From: Deferribacteres bacterium
GTDB lineage: Bacteria > Nitrospirota > Thermodesulfovibrionia > UBA6902
DNA length: 42,048 nucleotides
Direction: 5' to 3'
NCBI GenBank assembly: GCA_013152795.1
Contig: JAADFS010000032.1
Location: forward strand, 1-42,048
A program made the translations under genes and the position numbers. The notes below the pieces were generated by a model. That model searched no databases. It was not told where the DNA came from and saw nothing but the letters and a program-made list of their open reading frames with translations. Below are positions 6,314 to 16,499 of the stretch, in pieces. The stretch's first letter is position 1; every line of letters starts with the position of its first letter.

Positions 6314-7371
6314 ACCGCTTCCTCCCTGCGGCTGAGAAGGTTTGCAATCCACCGGACGATAAGGAGAAGCAACCCGCTTCCGGCCAGTATCCATGATTTG
6401 TATGCAAGGTCGATATTTAATGCATAATAGAACAACACGAGAAAGCCCGGTAAGAAAAGACAGGAGAGACCTGTTAACACGCGGTCTCCATACATGTATC
6501 CCGTCACTAATAAACCGATGGCAACAAGAATTCCCGGGGTGGTGAAAATGCCCAGCAGTATGGTGCAGCCAATTACGAGGATTAACCAGGGTTGCCGGAG
6601 CCTGCTTAATCCCCCCGCCAGATTTATAAACATATATACCATTCCGGCAGATATCAGGACGCTTGAAGGCCAGTCCGGCTCACTGAATCCGGAAATCCGC
6701 AAGTCTATACGCGTAAGGTTCAGAAACAGCAGTGTTGCCGGCAACATCGCTGCGGCCGAATAAACCAGCGGCACAAGAGATGAATGAATCTTTCCGCGTA
6801 ATATCAGTATGCCGAAGAGAATTGTTTCTGCGGCTATTATTACGTGCATCAGATAAGGTATCTGTTCTTTAACGACCCATGCGGTGGCTAGAGCGGCTGC
6901 GGCAAGCGGTGAAAGAAAACGATAAATATTATTGCGGAAAAGGGGATAAACAATTCCGCATATGACAGCCTGGGCAATGACAAATGTCGAAAGACTGAAA
7001 TCCCGGGCAATATCAGGGATGCCTGAAAGGACCAGGATATTGCCTGAAAAAGCCAGTGCAAGAGAAAGTTGGCTGAGAAAGGTGGATTTGCGCCTTCTTG
7101 AAATGATTATTGCAATGCCAAGGAAAACGGCCCCGAATATGGCAGCGCCGATACCGTGTTTTATTAATTCTGATACGCCGAGGAACATGATAATGAAAAT
7201 TGCAGAAAACCAGGCTCCGATACCGTAAAGTATGCGGATGTAGAGGGGATCCCGAGCTTTAATTTTATCATCGAGGACTCTGAATATCTCATCCATTTCC
7301 CCTGGACTCAACATCTCCCTGATTTCCCGGCGCTCGAAAAGTTCCTTAAGAGTACAGGATTTGCCCTTCAA
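6310..7371 (-). CDS. DUF4401 integral membrane protein
   Basis: 353 residues, with a short soluble start (LFERREIREMLSPGEMDEIFRVLDDK) and then about ten hydrophobic segments. The start is a TTG at 7371, preceded by GGAGGG and overlapping the stop of the upstream gene as TTGA. DUF4401 proteins occur next to DUF2157 and GDYXXLXY proteins; the function is unknown. The same TTGA junction is used at its end, so the three proteins should be made in step. Confidence 0.8.
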   Translation of the reverse strand: MKGKSCTLKELFERREIREMLSPGEMDEIFRVLDDKIKARDPLYIRILYGIGAWFSAIFIIMFLGVSELIKHGIGAAIFGAVFLGIAIIISRRRKSTFLSQLSLALAFSGNILVLSGIPDIARDFSLSTFVIAQAVICGIVYPLFRNNIYRFLSPLAAAALATAWVVKEQIPYLMHVIIAAETILFGILILRGKIHSSLVPLVYSAAAMLPATLLFLNLTRIDLRISGFSEPDWPSSVLISAGMVYMFINLAGGLSRLRQPWLILVIGCTILLGIFTTPGILVAIGLLVTGYMYGDRVLTGLSCLFLPGFLVLFYYALNIDLAYKSWILAGSGLLLLIVRWIANLLSRREEAV

Positions 7372-8378
7372 ACGTTGTCGCCCTCCATTTCATCTGTCAT
7401 TGCCGCCTTTATTTTCCTGAGCCTGACCGCCGCTCCGCTTGCCACACCGAGTATAATAAGTGCAAATAAGAGAGAAGCCGCTGCGTCACTTCCGATAATC
7501 TCAAACAGGAGTTTGCCTGTTAATGCCAGCAGAATAATGCAGACGTTCATAACGATAATAGAAAGCGAAGTCATATCGCGGAGCCTGAAGCGGTAACAGA
7601 TGTATCCGCTTATGGAAGCAGCGGTCCATATGAACGCTGTAAGAATCATGATGATTGTCCTGTTCCTTTCCAGAATCAGAAGAATAGTTGGTACTGACAA
7701 TGGAACAAGAACTGCAAGCAGCAGGGTGATGCGGAGCCATCGGCCCCTTAACCAGTCAAGCCCCTTTATCAGGGCTTTTTCTCTCAGTATGAGAAACAGG
7801 CCGTTAAGTAGAGCAATTGTCATGAAAAGCGTTTCATAAGAGAGGGAATGGTTTGGATAGCCTACCTGCTGCCAGTAAAGAATAATTCCTGCATTAGTGA
7901 TAATCAACCACAGAACCCACAGCGCGGCAAATTCCGAGAGTACAACCCAGGGAAGAATGAGAATCGCCCATCCCCTGAAAAGCTCAAAGGCATCAGCTCC
8001 TGTTTGGTAAATCTGTCCGTATACTGCCAGGAGAACCCCTGCGAGGACAGATGAGCTCAGTATAAGCACCTTGCCGCTCAGCCTGTCTGTTCCGCGGATG
8101 TATGAAACAGCCACGCATGCTGCAATCCCGAACTCAATGAGCCCGAACTTGAGAAATTTCCCCATTGAGGACCAGTTGTAGGCGAAGAAAAAGACTATAC
8201 CGGCCAGTACTAATGTGCTGCCGAAAAAAAGGAGCATATGGTTTGCCCATGCGAACCATGCAGTGGAAGGGCGCAATATCCTGCAGGCTGCATCAAACGC
8301 CTTTTCGTTCAATAATCCTTCCTGGTAAAGCCTGTGGATTGTTCTGATATCAGCTTTTCTTTCCAAAGAAGAGGGCAT
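7368..8378 (-). CDS. DUF2157 integral membrane protein
   Basis: 336 residues. An N-terminal soluble helical part (residues 1-40, with IHRLYQEGLLNEKAFDAACRIL) is followed by about ten membrane segments beginning FFGSTLVLAGIVFFFAYNW, the usual core of DUF2157. It is the first gene of the three-gene operon reading leftward. No clear ribosome site is seen before the ATG at 8378. The role is unknown. Confidence 0.8.
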   Translation of the reverse strand: MPSSLERKADIRTIHRLYQEGLLNEKAFDAACRILRPSTAWFAWANHMLLFFGSTLVLAGIVFFFAYNWSSMGKFLKFGLIEFGIAACVAVSYIRGTDRLSGKVLILSSSVLAGVLLAVYGQIYQTGADAFELFRGWAILILPWVVLSEFAALWVLWLIITNAGIILYWQQVGYPNHSLSYETLFMTIALLNGLFLILREKALIKGLDWLRGRWLRITLLLAVLVPLSVPTILLILERNRTIIMILTAFIWTAASISGYICYRFRLRDMTSLSIIVMNVCIILLALTGKLLFEIIGSDAAASLLFALIILGVASGAAVRLRKIKAAMTDEMEGDNV

Positions 8379-9013
8379 TGTCTGCTTACAGGAGTTTTAG
8401 GCCGGCCTTAATGCCCGGCATTCATTTTTTATTTTTCTCCGTTTCCTCTCAATGACGCTATTAATTTAACGACACCGTCATTCCCATAGAACTTGTATGT
8501 GTGGCGTGTGGCAGACTAAGACAGCCAGGCAAAACCAACAAGAGAGGACGGCTACGAAAAAGACCGCACGCCGACACGTAGTAAGCATACCAGTCTCAAA
8601 CAGATTTGGCAACTTATCATTACAGCGGCATAAAATACCGTCAGGGGGGCAGACTTCTCTGCCTGTTTATGCAACATTAAGCTTATCTGTTTGCAGATTG
8701 CGACTCGCTTTACTTGCTTCTGTCATATCACGCAGATTGGAATCCGCCGGGCAGTTTTTATGGATTACGTACCCGGATAGAAATTGAACTGTGTTATAAT
8801 ATTTTAACTCGGTTAAAGGCATATTCCCGACTTTTCCATAGGGGGCGAATAATCAATGTTTGCAAACAAACGTGAACAGTTGCCGTTTTTCTGTGCTTCC
8901 GGCTTTTGTCCTTGCCGGTGTCGTAGAGCGCGCCGGGATCGTTTCTCAAGAAGTGATTACTTGTGCTTTTGCCTTGCGGGACGGCAGGCAATTGAATGAA
9001 GGAGGAGATTATT
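8379..9013. other. Gene-free stretch between divergent units
   Basis: No supported gene. It contains one short-form miniature element (8619-8682) and an extended -10 box, TGTTATAAT, at 8792-8800. A leader of about 200 nt without recognised structure follows before the repeat-protein gene. Confidence 0.5.
8619..8682 (+). repeat. Short-form miniature inverted-repeat element with target duplication
   Basis: The ends are ATTACAGCGGCATAAAATACC and TTTATGCAACATTAAGC, with a central palindrome around GCAGACTTCTCTGC. TTATC stands directly before (8614-8618) and after (8683-8687), a perfect 5-bp candidate target-site duplication. Confidence 0.75.
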
Positions 9014-11672
9014 ATGAAATCAAGAGGACTATGTGTAATTCTGGGTGTGCTTATGATTGCCCTGTTATTTCCGTATTCAGCAGCAGCCGACTGGCAGATA
9101 GAGTGTCTGGATTGTCCGCGTAATTTTGACTGGTTAAGCAACAGGGCGCTGGCATTCTTCCGGGAATCCTCATATTGTCTATACAGGTTCAAACGCTGTG
9201 TATTATGCTTACTATGACGGCGTTTCCTGGCATATTGAGACAGTGGACAGTGACGGCAACGTCAAAAGTGCATCCATAACCATAGACTCATCAGATAATG
9301 TTCATATCAGTTATGACTATGACTACAACTATGATTATTTTTATAATCGTACGCTGAAGTATGCGACGAATGCCTCAGGCTCATGGGTCTCTGTGGTGGT
9401 AGACAGTGAGGGAGGCGGGTATCCTTCCATAGCCATAGACTCATCAGATAATGTTCATATCAGCTACAGCTCTCCCGGGTTGAAGTATGCGACGAATGCC
9501 TCGGGCTCGTGGGTCTCTGTGGTGGTAGACAGTGAGGGAGTCGGGTATCCTTCCACAGCCATAGACTCATCAGATAATGTGCATATCAGTTATACCTCTT
9601 TTGATAATGGTTTGAAGTATGCGACAAATGCCTCGGGCTCCTGGGTGACTGTGATAGTGGACAGCGCCGGAGGGCTGAATTCCTCCATAGCCATAGACTC
9701 ATCAGATAACGTGCATATCAGTTATACAGATAGTTATCCAGATTACAACCTGAAATACGCAACGAATGCCTCAGGCTCCTGGGTCTCTGTGATGGTGGAC
9801 AGTGAGGGAACCTTTTATTATTCCTCCATAGCCATAGATTCATCAGATAATGTGCATATCAGTTATCTTAGTTATTTAGATTGGGAGTTGAAGTATGCAT
9901 TGAATGCCTCAGGTTCATGGGTAGTCGAGACAGTGGACAGCAGTAGACTGGCCTCTGCAACTGCTTCAGTAGCAGTAGATTCAGCAGATAATGTCCATAT
10001 AACTTACGTTGGCCCTCAAGGTCTGATGTACAGGACAAATGCCTCGGGCTCATGGGTGACCGAGACAATAGACAGCGAAGGAAAATGGGGGCCTTCCATC
10101 GCAGTAGACTCATCAGGCAAGGTGCATATTAGTTATAGCACTTATTCTTGCTCTGTCAGTATCAGTTGCCTGAAATATGCAACGAATGCCTCGGGCTCAT
10201 GGGTGTCTGAAATGCTGGACAGCATGGCTAAATCAAATACATCCATAGCCATAGATTCGTCAGATAAAGTACATATCAGTTACTATGATTCTTTTTTTGA
10301 TGGAAGTTTAATGCCCACCTACCTGCAATATACGACAAATGCTTCCGGTTCGTGGGTGTTTGAAAGGGTGGACGGTGACTATGACATAGATGCTCCCTCC
10401 ATCATAGATACTCCCTCCATGGCCATAGACTCATCAGATAACGTGCATATCAGTTACTCTTTTGCTTATTATAATACCATTGATTGGATGATTGACCACG
10501 TCCAGATGAGATATGCGACGAATGCCCCGGGGTCATGGATTATTGAAACGGTGGACGAGACACAGCCAACTATGTATTATTCCATGTATCCTTCCATAGC
10601 CATAGACTCATCAGATAACCTGCATATCAGTTATAACAATGATTATGGCCTGAAATACGCAACGAATGCCTCAGGTTCATGGGTGTCTGAGACAGTGGAT
10701 GACAATGGCAGTGAGCCCTCTTTCATAGCCATAGATTCATCAGATAACGTACATATCAGTTATAGCGATACCTATCCGGATTACAAACTGAAATACGCAA
10801 CGAATGCCTCAGGCTCGTGGGTGTCTGAGACAGTGGCCATTTATGGAGGCGCGATCTCCATGGCCGTGGATTCATCGGATTATGTTCATATTGTTTATTA
10901 TGATAATAAAGACTATGACCTCAAGTATGCGACCAACAAGCCTTTGCCGGACATCTCGGTAACCGACTCGGTCGATCCCGCCGATGACCTCCTGATACCG
11001 TTTGGTGATATAACAAAATGCAGCTTATCAGGCCGGCCGGTCACCGTAACCAATACCGGAGATGCGAACCTTGTGATTGGATCGGTATATTTAACAGGCA
11101 CCAACCAGGATCAATTCGGCATACGGAATGACACTTGTTCAGGCGCGGCGATATCGCCCTCGGGAACCTGCACAATCGATGTGGTATTCAGCCCCACAGA
11201 GGCAGGGGAGTTGAGAGCTGTCCTTGGGATAGACAGCAATGATCCCGACACGCCGTCTGTTGAGGTGGAACTGGCTGGAACAGGCGTACAGCTCCCCTAT
11301 AAAGTCAGCGGCAAAGGCATGAATCATCCTGCGGCAAGGTCCATGGCCATGATGGCCCTCGATGTCAGTGCTTCCTCTCCGGAAGCGGGCCGGCTCAAGT
11401 ATTATTATAGCCGCCACGGTCACGGCCGCAGAGGCGGACTGACTCTTGAAAGCACGTCAATCACCGGGCTGTCCGTGGGCTGTTACGGAGACGCCGCAAT
11501 TACAGGCACCGGCACAGTGAAAGGAACGGCGGGATATACCTTTACCGCAACAGTAACCGACGGCGGTCCGGACAGCATGGGCATCGAGATTTACAGGCCT
11601 GACGGAACACTTTACTTCAGTGCGGAACCAGAAGCCGTACGTATGGGGGATTTTGTCATAGAGGAAGAATAA
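9014..11672 (+). pseudogene. Exported repeat protein, signal peptide out of frame
   Basis: The start at 9014 has an AAGGAGGAG site and codes for a signal peptide (CVILGVLMIALLFPYSAAA). That frame ends at 9217. The rest continues in another frame to 11672. The frames meet near 9153-9160, where CTGGCATTC runs into TTCCGGG; a lost 5-nt GATTC between two ATTC repeats would restore LAFDSSGNPH. The body has about 14 repeats of 40-50 residues, each with LKYATNASGSWV, then VDS, then IAIDSSDNVHISY, a beta-propeller-like pattern. Near the C-terminus are an ASH-like choice-of-anchor domain (VTNTGDANLVIG, then PSGTCTIDVVFSPT) and a last small beta domain. It is probably an outer-surface or secreted protein. 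The break may be a true mutation, a phase switch or a sequencing error. Confidence 0.75.
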
Positions 11673-11731
11673 AACGGCTCCTGTCAACTTCGTGGGGATT
11701 ACGCATATTATCTGCGTTTAAAGAGCCCGGT

Positions 11732-13423
11732 TCACCGGGCAGCAGCTTTACCCTGAATCTTCGCCCACGTATCCCGCAGGGTCACCGTCCTGTTGAACAC
11801 CGGCCTGCCCGGCGCGGAGTCCGGGTCAACACAGAAATATCCGACCCTTTCAAACTGGTAGCGGCTGCCGGGCCGGGCATCCGCCAGCGACGGCTCAACC
11901 CGGCAGGACTGCAATACCTCCAGCGAATCCGGATTCAGATGCGCACCGAGGTCATCGCCGATTTCGGCCGGGTCAGCGGTTGTAAACAAATGGTTATACA
12001 GGCGCACCTCGGCAGTGACTGCATGCGAGGCCGACACCCAGTGCAGCGTTGCCTTCACCTTACGGCCGTCAGGGGAATCCCCGCCGCGTGTCCGGGGGTC
12101 ATAGGTGCAGTGGACTTCGGTTATCTCGCCTGTACGCTCGTCCTTCACCACATCAGTGCATGTAATGAAATAGGCATACCGCAGCCTTACCTCCCGGCCG
12201 GGCGAGAGGCGGTAGAACTTCTTCGGGGGCTCCTCCATGAAGTCGTCCCGCTCTATGTATAAAACGCGTGAAAAAGGCACCTTCCTTGTCCCGGCATCCG
12301 GGTCTTCCGGGTTGTTTACGGCATCAAGCTCTTCCACCTGAGTCTCAGGATAGTTGACTATAACGAGCTTCAGCGGACGCAGCACGGCCATCACCCTCGG
12401 GGCCGTCCTGTTTAAATCCTCCCGGATGCAGTGCTCAAGCAGGGCGATGTCAACCACACTGTCCCTCCTGGCCACGCCTATGCGCTCGCAGAAATTCCTT
12501 ATCGAGGCCGGGGTGTAGCCCCGCCTCCTCAGGCCGGATATCGTGGGCATCCGTGGGTCATCCCATCCCCTGACATGGCCTTCTTCCACGAGCTTCAGGA
12601 GCTTTCTCTTGCTCATGACCGTATGGCTGAGGTTTAAACGCGCAAACTCGATCTGCTGCGGATGAAATATACCGAGCCTGTCGAGAAACCAGTCATACAG
12701 GGGGCGGTGGTCTTCAAATTCGAGGGTGCAGAGTGAGTGAGTAATCCCCTCAATGGAATCCGAGATGCAGTGGGCGAAGTCGTACATGGGATAAATGCAC
12801 CACTTGTCGCCTGTCCTGTGATGGGTCGTGTGCTGTATCCGGTAAATAACGGGGTCCCGCATGTTGATATTGCCTGAGGACATGTCGATCTTTGCGCGGA
12901 GGGTGCGGGAGCCGTCTTCAAATTCACCCGCCCTCATGCGCTCAAAGAGATCGAGGTTTTCTTCCACCGTCCGGTTGCGGTACGGGCTTTCCCTGCCGGG
13001 TGAGGTCAGTGTCCCCCTGTACTGCCTTATCTCTTCGGCGCTCAGGTCGCAGACATAGGCCATGCCGGCCCTGATCAGTTCAACGGCATACTGATACAGT
13101 TGTTCAAAGTAATCCGATGCGAAGAAGAGCCTGTCCCCCCAGTCAAACCCGAGCCACCTGACATCCGATTTGATCGACTCCACATATTCGGCCTCTTCCC
13201 TGCTCGGGTTGGTGTCATCAAACCTCAGGTTGCACAGACCGTTGAATTCACGGGCCACGCCGAAATTCAGGCAGATGGACTTTGCATGCCCTATATGCAG
13301 GTAACCGTTCGGCTCAGGCGGAAAACGCGTGTGAACCCGCCCGTTGTTCTTGCCGGCCTTTATATCCTCCCTGATGATATGACGTATAAAGTCTGATGTA
13401 TGTTTCAAGGCATCTCCGCTCAT
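11732..13423 (-). CDS. glnS: Glutaminyl-tRNA synthetase
   Basis: Class I aminoacyl-tRNA synthetase that joins glutamine to tRNA-Gln. The catalytic domain has the HIGH motif in FPPEPNGYLHIGHAKS and the KMSKS-type loop as VMSKRKL. The Arg/Asp contacts in FDDTNPS are in place. The C-terminal beta-barrel anticodon domain (ERDDFMEEPPKKFYRLSPG) is complete. With the ATG at 13423, which has AAAGGAG six bases upstream, the length is 563, close to the usual 550-560; the seven-codon extension to 13444 is less likely. The gene stands alone and is divergent from the diguanylate cyclase. Confidence 0.95.
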   Translation of the reverse strand: MSGDALKHTSDFIRHIIREDIKAGKNNGRVHTRFPPEPNGYLHIGHAKSICLNFGVAREFNGLCNLRFDDTNPSREEAEYVESIKSDVRWLGFDWGDRLFFASDYFEQLYQYAVELIRAGMAYVCDLSAEEIRQYRGTLTSPGRESPYRNRTVEENLDLFERMRAGEFEDGSRTLRAKIDMSSGNINMRDPVIYRIQHTTHHRTGDKWCIYPMYDFAHCISDSIEGITHSLCTLEFEDHRPLYDWFLDRLGIFHPQQIEFARLNLSHTVMSKRKLLKLVEEGHVRGWDDPRMPTISGLRRRGYTPASIRNFCERIGVARRDSVVDIALLEHCIREDLNRTAPRVMAVLRPLKLVIVNYPETQVEELDAVNNPEDPDAGTRKVPFSRVLYIERDDFMEEPPKKFYRLSPGREVRLRYAYFITCTDVVKDERTGEITEVHCTYDPRTRGGDSPDGRKVKATLHWVSASHAVTAEVRLYNHLFTTADPAEIGDDLGAHLNPDSLEVLQSCRVEPSLADARPGSRYQFERVGYFCVDPDSAPGRPVFNRTVTLRDTWAKIQGKAAAR

Positions 13424-13635
13424 ATGTGCATCTCCTTTCATCATCCCCTCCGGCTCGTGGAGGGGCCTGGATTATGAAACAATTTTACATGAACACCGCA
13501 TAAATTCTCCATAGAATTAAAGAAATCGCCGCTGGTTCCCGATAATAAACAGTAACCGGGATAATGACAGGGGTGGCAGAGGTCTTTTAATTATCGGATT
13601 TAATGAAACCGTTTCCAGGCAAAAGGAAGGCAGAC

Positions 13636-14934
13636 ATGCATCGTGACAACAGCCCCGCGGATACGGAGATGTCCAGGCTTGAGAAGAAGATCTACGTAAT
13701 CGCGGATGAGGTGCTTGATATCCTGAAACAGCTTTCCCGTGAGAACAAGAAGCAGCTCAATGCCAAGCTTATCGCCGAAAAGATGTTCACAAAGGATACG
13801 GTCAAACAGATGCTGGCCCATCCGGCCCGCGAAGAATGCAGGGACAGAAAGGATTTTTCCCCACTCAGGACAATAGCCGACGGTGTGCTGGACAAGCTCT
13901 CCGAGCTTCTCCCTTCATTTATGAACGAGAAATTCAAGGACCTGAAAGACCAGTTCGACGACAACAGTATTCTTGAGGATTCAACACTCTGGCTGAATGC
14001 ATCCATCAGGATCGTCAGGAAATATATCGATTCCATCTCAAACAAAAATAAAGAGCTTGAGCTCTTCATACACCAGACCATACAGTATCTCTCGGAGACC
14101 GAGCAGCGCCTGACAGGCGAACTATCCGCCCACCAGGAAAAATTTAATGCCGACAGGGCGTTCGAGAAGGATATATCCGCGCATATGAGCATGATAGAGC
14201 AGGATTTCAGCTCCGGCGCCGACATCGACGATATCAGGAAGGCCGTCCTGGGCAAGATAGAAAACATCAACAGGAGCATTGAAAAAAAGAGGGAGCAGGA
14301 CATGCTGCGGCTCAGAGAGACGGAAAAGACCCTGCAGGAAATGGGCCGGAGGATTTCGGATATCAAGAGGGAAGCCGATGAGCTGAAAAAAAGGGCGGAG
14401 GAGATAGAGAATGAGTCCTTCCACGACAAGCTCACGGGGCTCAAGAACCGCAAGGCGTATGACGAGGAGATAGTCAAGGCACTGGCCGCGGTGCAGCGGC
14501 ATAATGTCCCATATTCCCTGATGATCTGCGATATAGACCACTTCAAGAAGATAAACGACACCTACGGCCACAAGGTCGGAGACCTGACGCTCAGGAAACT
14601 CGCCGCCCTGCTGAAGGAGAGATTAAGGACAAGTGATTTTATAGCCCGGTACGGCGGGGAAGAGTTCGCCGTCATCCTGTCACATACCTCTCTGGAGGAT
14701 GCCGTAAAAGTCGGTGAAAATGTCAGGAACTTTATCAATAATTCATTGTTTTCATATAAAAACAGGAAGATTCCCGTAACCATCAGCATAGGCATCAGTT
14801 CTTTCCGCAGGGATGATGACGGCACGACGATATTCGAGAGGGCGGATGAGGCGCTTTACCTTGCCAAGGAGTCGGGCAGGAATACGGTAAAGACGGAAGA
14901 GGATGTCATCAGCCACCAGTCGATTATCAACTGA
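13636..14934 (+). CDS. Diguanylate cyclase (GGDEF) with long helical sensor part
   Basis: The C-terminal GGDEF domain makes cyclic di-GMP from two GTP. It has the active-site GGEEF in RYGGEEFAVIL, the substrate-binding DKLTGLKNRKAYDEE and DIDHFKKINDTYGHKVGD, and an inhibitory RxxD site (RTSD) five residues before GGEEF, so product feedback is likely. The first 270 residues have no membrane segment and are mostly helical. A coiled coil just before the catalytic part (RRISDIKREADELKKRAEE) suits signal-driven dimerisation. The start at 13636 has GGAAGG five bases upstream; an ATG at 13603 is possible. It lies 140 bp before the chemotaxis cluster, on the same strand, so cyclic di-GMP and motility control may be linked. 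Confidence 0.9.
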   Translation: MHRDNSPADTEMSRLEKKIYVIADEVLDILKQLSRENKKQLNAKLIAEKMFTKDTVKQMLAHPAREECRDRKDFSPLRTIADGVLDKLSELLPSFMNEKFKDLKDQFDDNSILEDSTLWLNASIRIVRKYIDSISNKNKELELFIHQTIQYLSETEQRLTGELSAHQEKFNADRAFEKDISAHMSMIEQDFSSGADIDDIRKAVLGKIENINRSIEKKREQDMLRLRETEKTLQEMGRRISDIKREADELKKRAEEIENESFHDKLTGLKNRKAYDEEIVKALAAVQRHNVPYSLMICDIDHFKKINDTYGHKVGDLTLRKLAALLKERLRTSDFIARYGGEEFAVILSHTSLEDAVKVGENVRNFINNSLFSYKNRKIPVTISIGISSFRRDDDGTTIFERADEALYLAKESGRNTVKTEEDVISHQSIIN

Positions 14935-15074
14935 ACCTTTAACCTCCCGCATTGCAGGTTTGCCCTGAATTACAGGCAGAAAAACATCCACACACACTCT
15001 CCTTTTACCGTTAAAGTAATAGCCGCAAAAATCCGATTGTAAATCAAACAATTAAAATTGACCCGAGGTCTCAA

Positions 15075-16499
15075 ATGCATACTGCAAGGCTTAAAAAACT
15101 GGTAAAAGATCTCCGCCACCACGACTCCGCCAAAAGGCGCTATGCAGCCGAGGCGTTGTCAGAAGGAGATGAAAGGGCCGTTTATCCCCTGATAAAGGCC
15201 TTAAGGGATGAAAACTTCGGCGTTCAGGACGCTGCGATGCGCTCTCTCATGGAGATAAAGGGAGAGTCCACGGCATACATGCTGCTGCCGCTTTTAAGGG
15301 AAAACGCCTTCCTGCGGAATACAGCCATCATGATTATAAAGGAAATCGGCCGGGAAGCGGTCCCCCTCCTTGCCCCTTTATTGAGGGACCGCGATGATGA
15401 TGTCAGGAAGTTCGCCCTGGACCTCATCCAGGATATCAAACATTGTGATTATCCGGAAAAACTGGTGGACCTTCTCAAGAACGATCCCAACCCCAATGTC
15501 AGGGCCGCTGCTGCGAAGGCCTTGGGCGCATTGAGGTACCGTGCGGCGGAGCAGCAGCTCATGGAGGCGCTGAAAGACGAGGAATGGGTATGTTTTTCCG
15601 CCATAGAGGCCCTTACCGATCTGGGGGGCGACAGATGCCTGCAGTCGATTGAGGCCCTGCTGAGCAGCCCCTCGGAGGCCATAAGATTTGCAGCGCTTGA
15701 AGCACTGGGGAAAATCGGCTCTCCCAAGTCGGTCAAACCCCTTGTTGAGCATATATCAAAGACCGGTGGATATGAAAAAAACGCCGCCATAAAAAGCCTC
15801 GTGCGCATAGGGGATATTCCCTCGATACCCGGCATATCCGACAGTCTTGTTGAAATCATGAGGGATGGTGACTGGGAAGACCAGTTAATAGCGATAAAAG
15901 GCCTGGTTGCGCTTAAGGAGATAAGCGCGATTCCACATATGATCGATATAGCGGGCTCTTACGACACCTCTGTACCGGACAATGAGGAAAAGGTCTCAAT
16001 AATCAAGGAAGCCGTAAAGAGTCTCGACTGTAATGAGTATCTGTTGAATATTCTCAAGGACCGCTCCATGAAGTTCCGTGGAAGGTCCATCGCCGTGGAC
16101 ATAATAGGAGATTTGAAATGCAGGGAGGCTGTCCCCGCCCTTATAGAACTTCTGAAAGATGAATGCAGGGATGTCAAACGCTCTGCCGTGAATTCCCTCG
16201 GTAAAGCGGAAGGAGAGGAAGTAAAAGAGAGCCTTATCGATATGATTAATGAACATGACAGCCACGTCAGGAAGACGGCCGTTATCTCACTCGGCAAGAT
16301 AAGGGAAAAGGCCGCGTTCGAGCCTCTCATGAAATTTCTCCATAGAGAGAAATATCATGATGTTATCTGTGAGTTTGTAAAGGCACTGCTTAATATCAAC
16401 CCCTCTTTATTTCTGTCGCGCATACATGAATACAGTGATCATGTCAGGGAGATCGCCGCAGAATATGTATCGGATATCAAGACGGGGGCTTCATGCTGA
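15075..16499 (+). CDS. HEAT-repeat protein, first gene of chemotaxis cluster
   Basis: 474 residues made of about a dozen HEAT-like helical repeats of 30-32 residues, with recurring patterns such as VYPLIKALRDE, AAKALGALRYR and RSAVNSLGKAEGEEV. No enzyme motif or signal peptide is seen, so it is a cytoplasmic scaffold-type protein. Its stop overlaps the cheR start by 7 bp, so the two are translationally coupled. HEAT proteins appear next to chemotaxis-like operons in several phyla, but their partners are not well known. A role as an adaptor for CheR or for the receptor array is inference. Confidence 0.8.
   Translation: MHTARLKKLVKDLRHHDSAKRRYAAEALSEGDERAVYPLIKALRDENFGVQDAAMRSLMEIKGESTAYMLLPLLRENAFLRNTAIMIIKEIGREAVPLLAPLLRDRDDDVRKFALDLIQDIKHCDYPEKLVDLLKNDPNPNVRAAAAKALGALRYRAAEQQLMEALKDEEWVCFSAIEALTDLGGDRCLQSIEALLSSPSEAIRFAALEALGKIGSPKSVKPLVEHISKTGGYEKNAAIKSLVRIGDIPSIPGISDSLVEIMRDGDWEDQLIAIKGLVALKEISAIPHMIDIAGSYDTSVPDNEEKVSIIKEAVKSLDCNEYLLNILKDRSMKFRGRSIAVDIIGDLKCREAVPALIELLKDECRDVKRSAVNSLGKAEGEEVKESLIDMINEHDSHVRKTAVISLGKIREKAAFEPLMKFLHREKYHDVICEFVKALLNINPSLFLSRIHEYSDHVREIAAEYVSDIKTGASC

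Noticed and set aside
8794..9192. 132-residue minus-strand frame
   Set aside because: It lies antisense to the signal-peptide region of the repeat protein and has no family features.
13692..14561. 289-residue Ser/Leu-rich minus-strand frame
   Set aside because: Typical antisense shadow of a lysine- and glutamate-rich coiled coil in the diguanylate cyclase gene.
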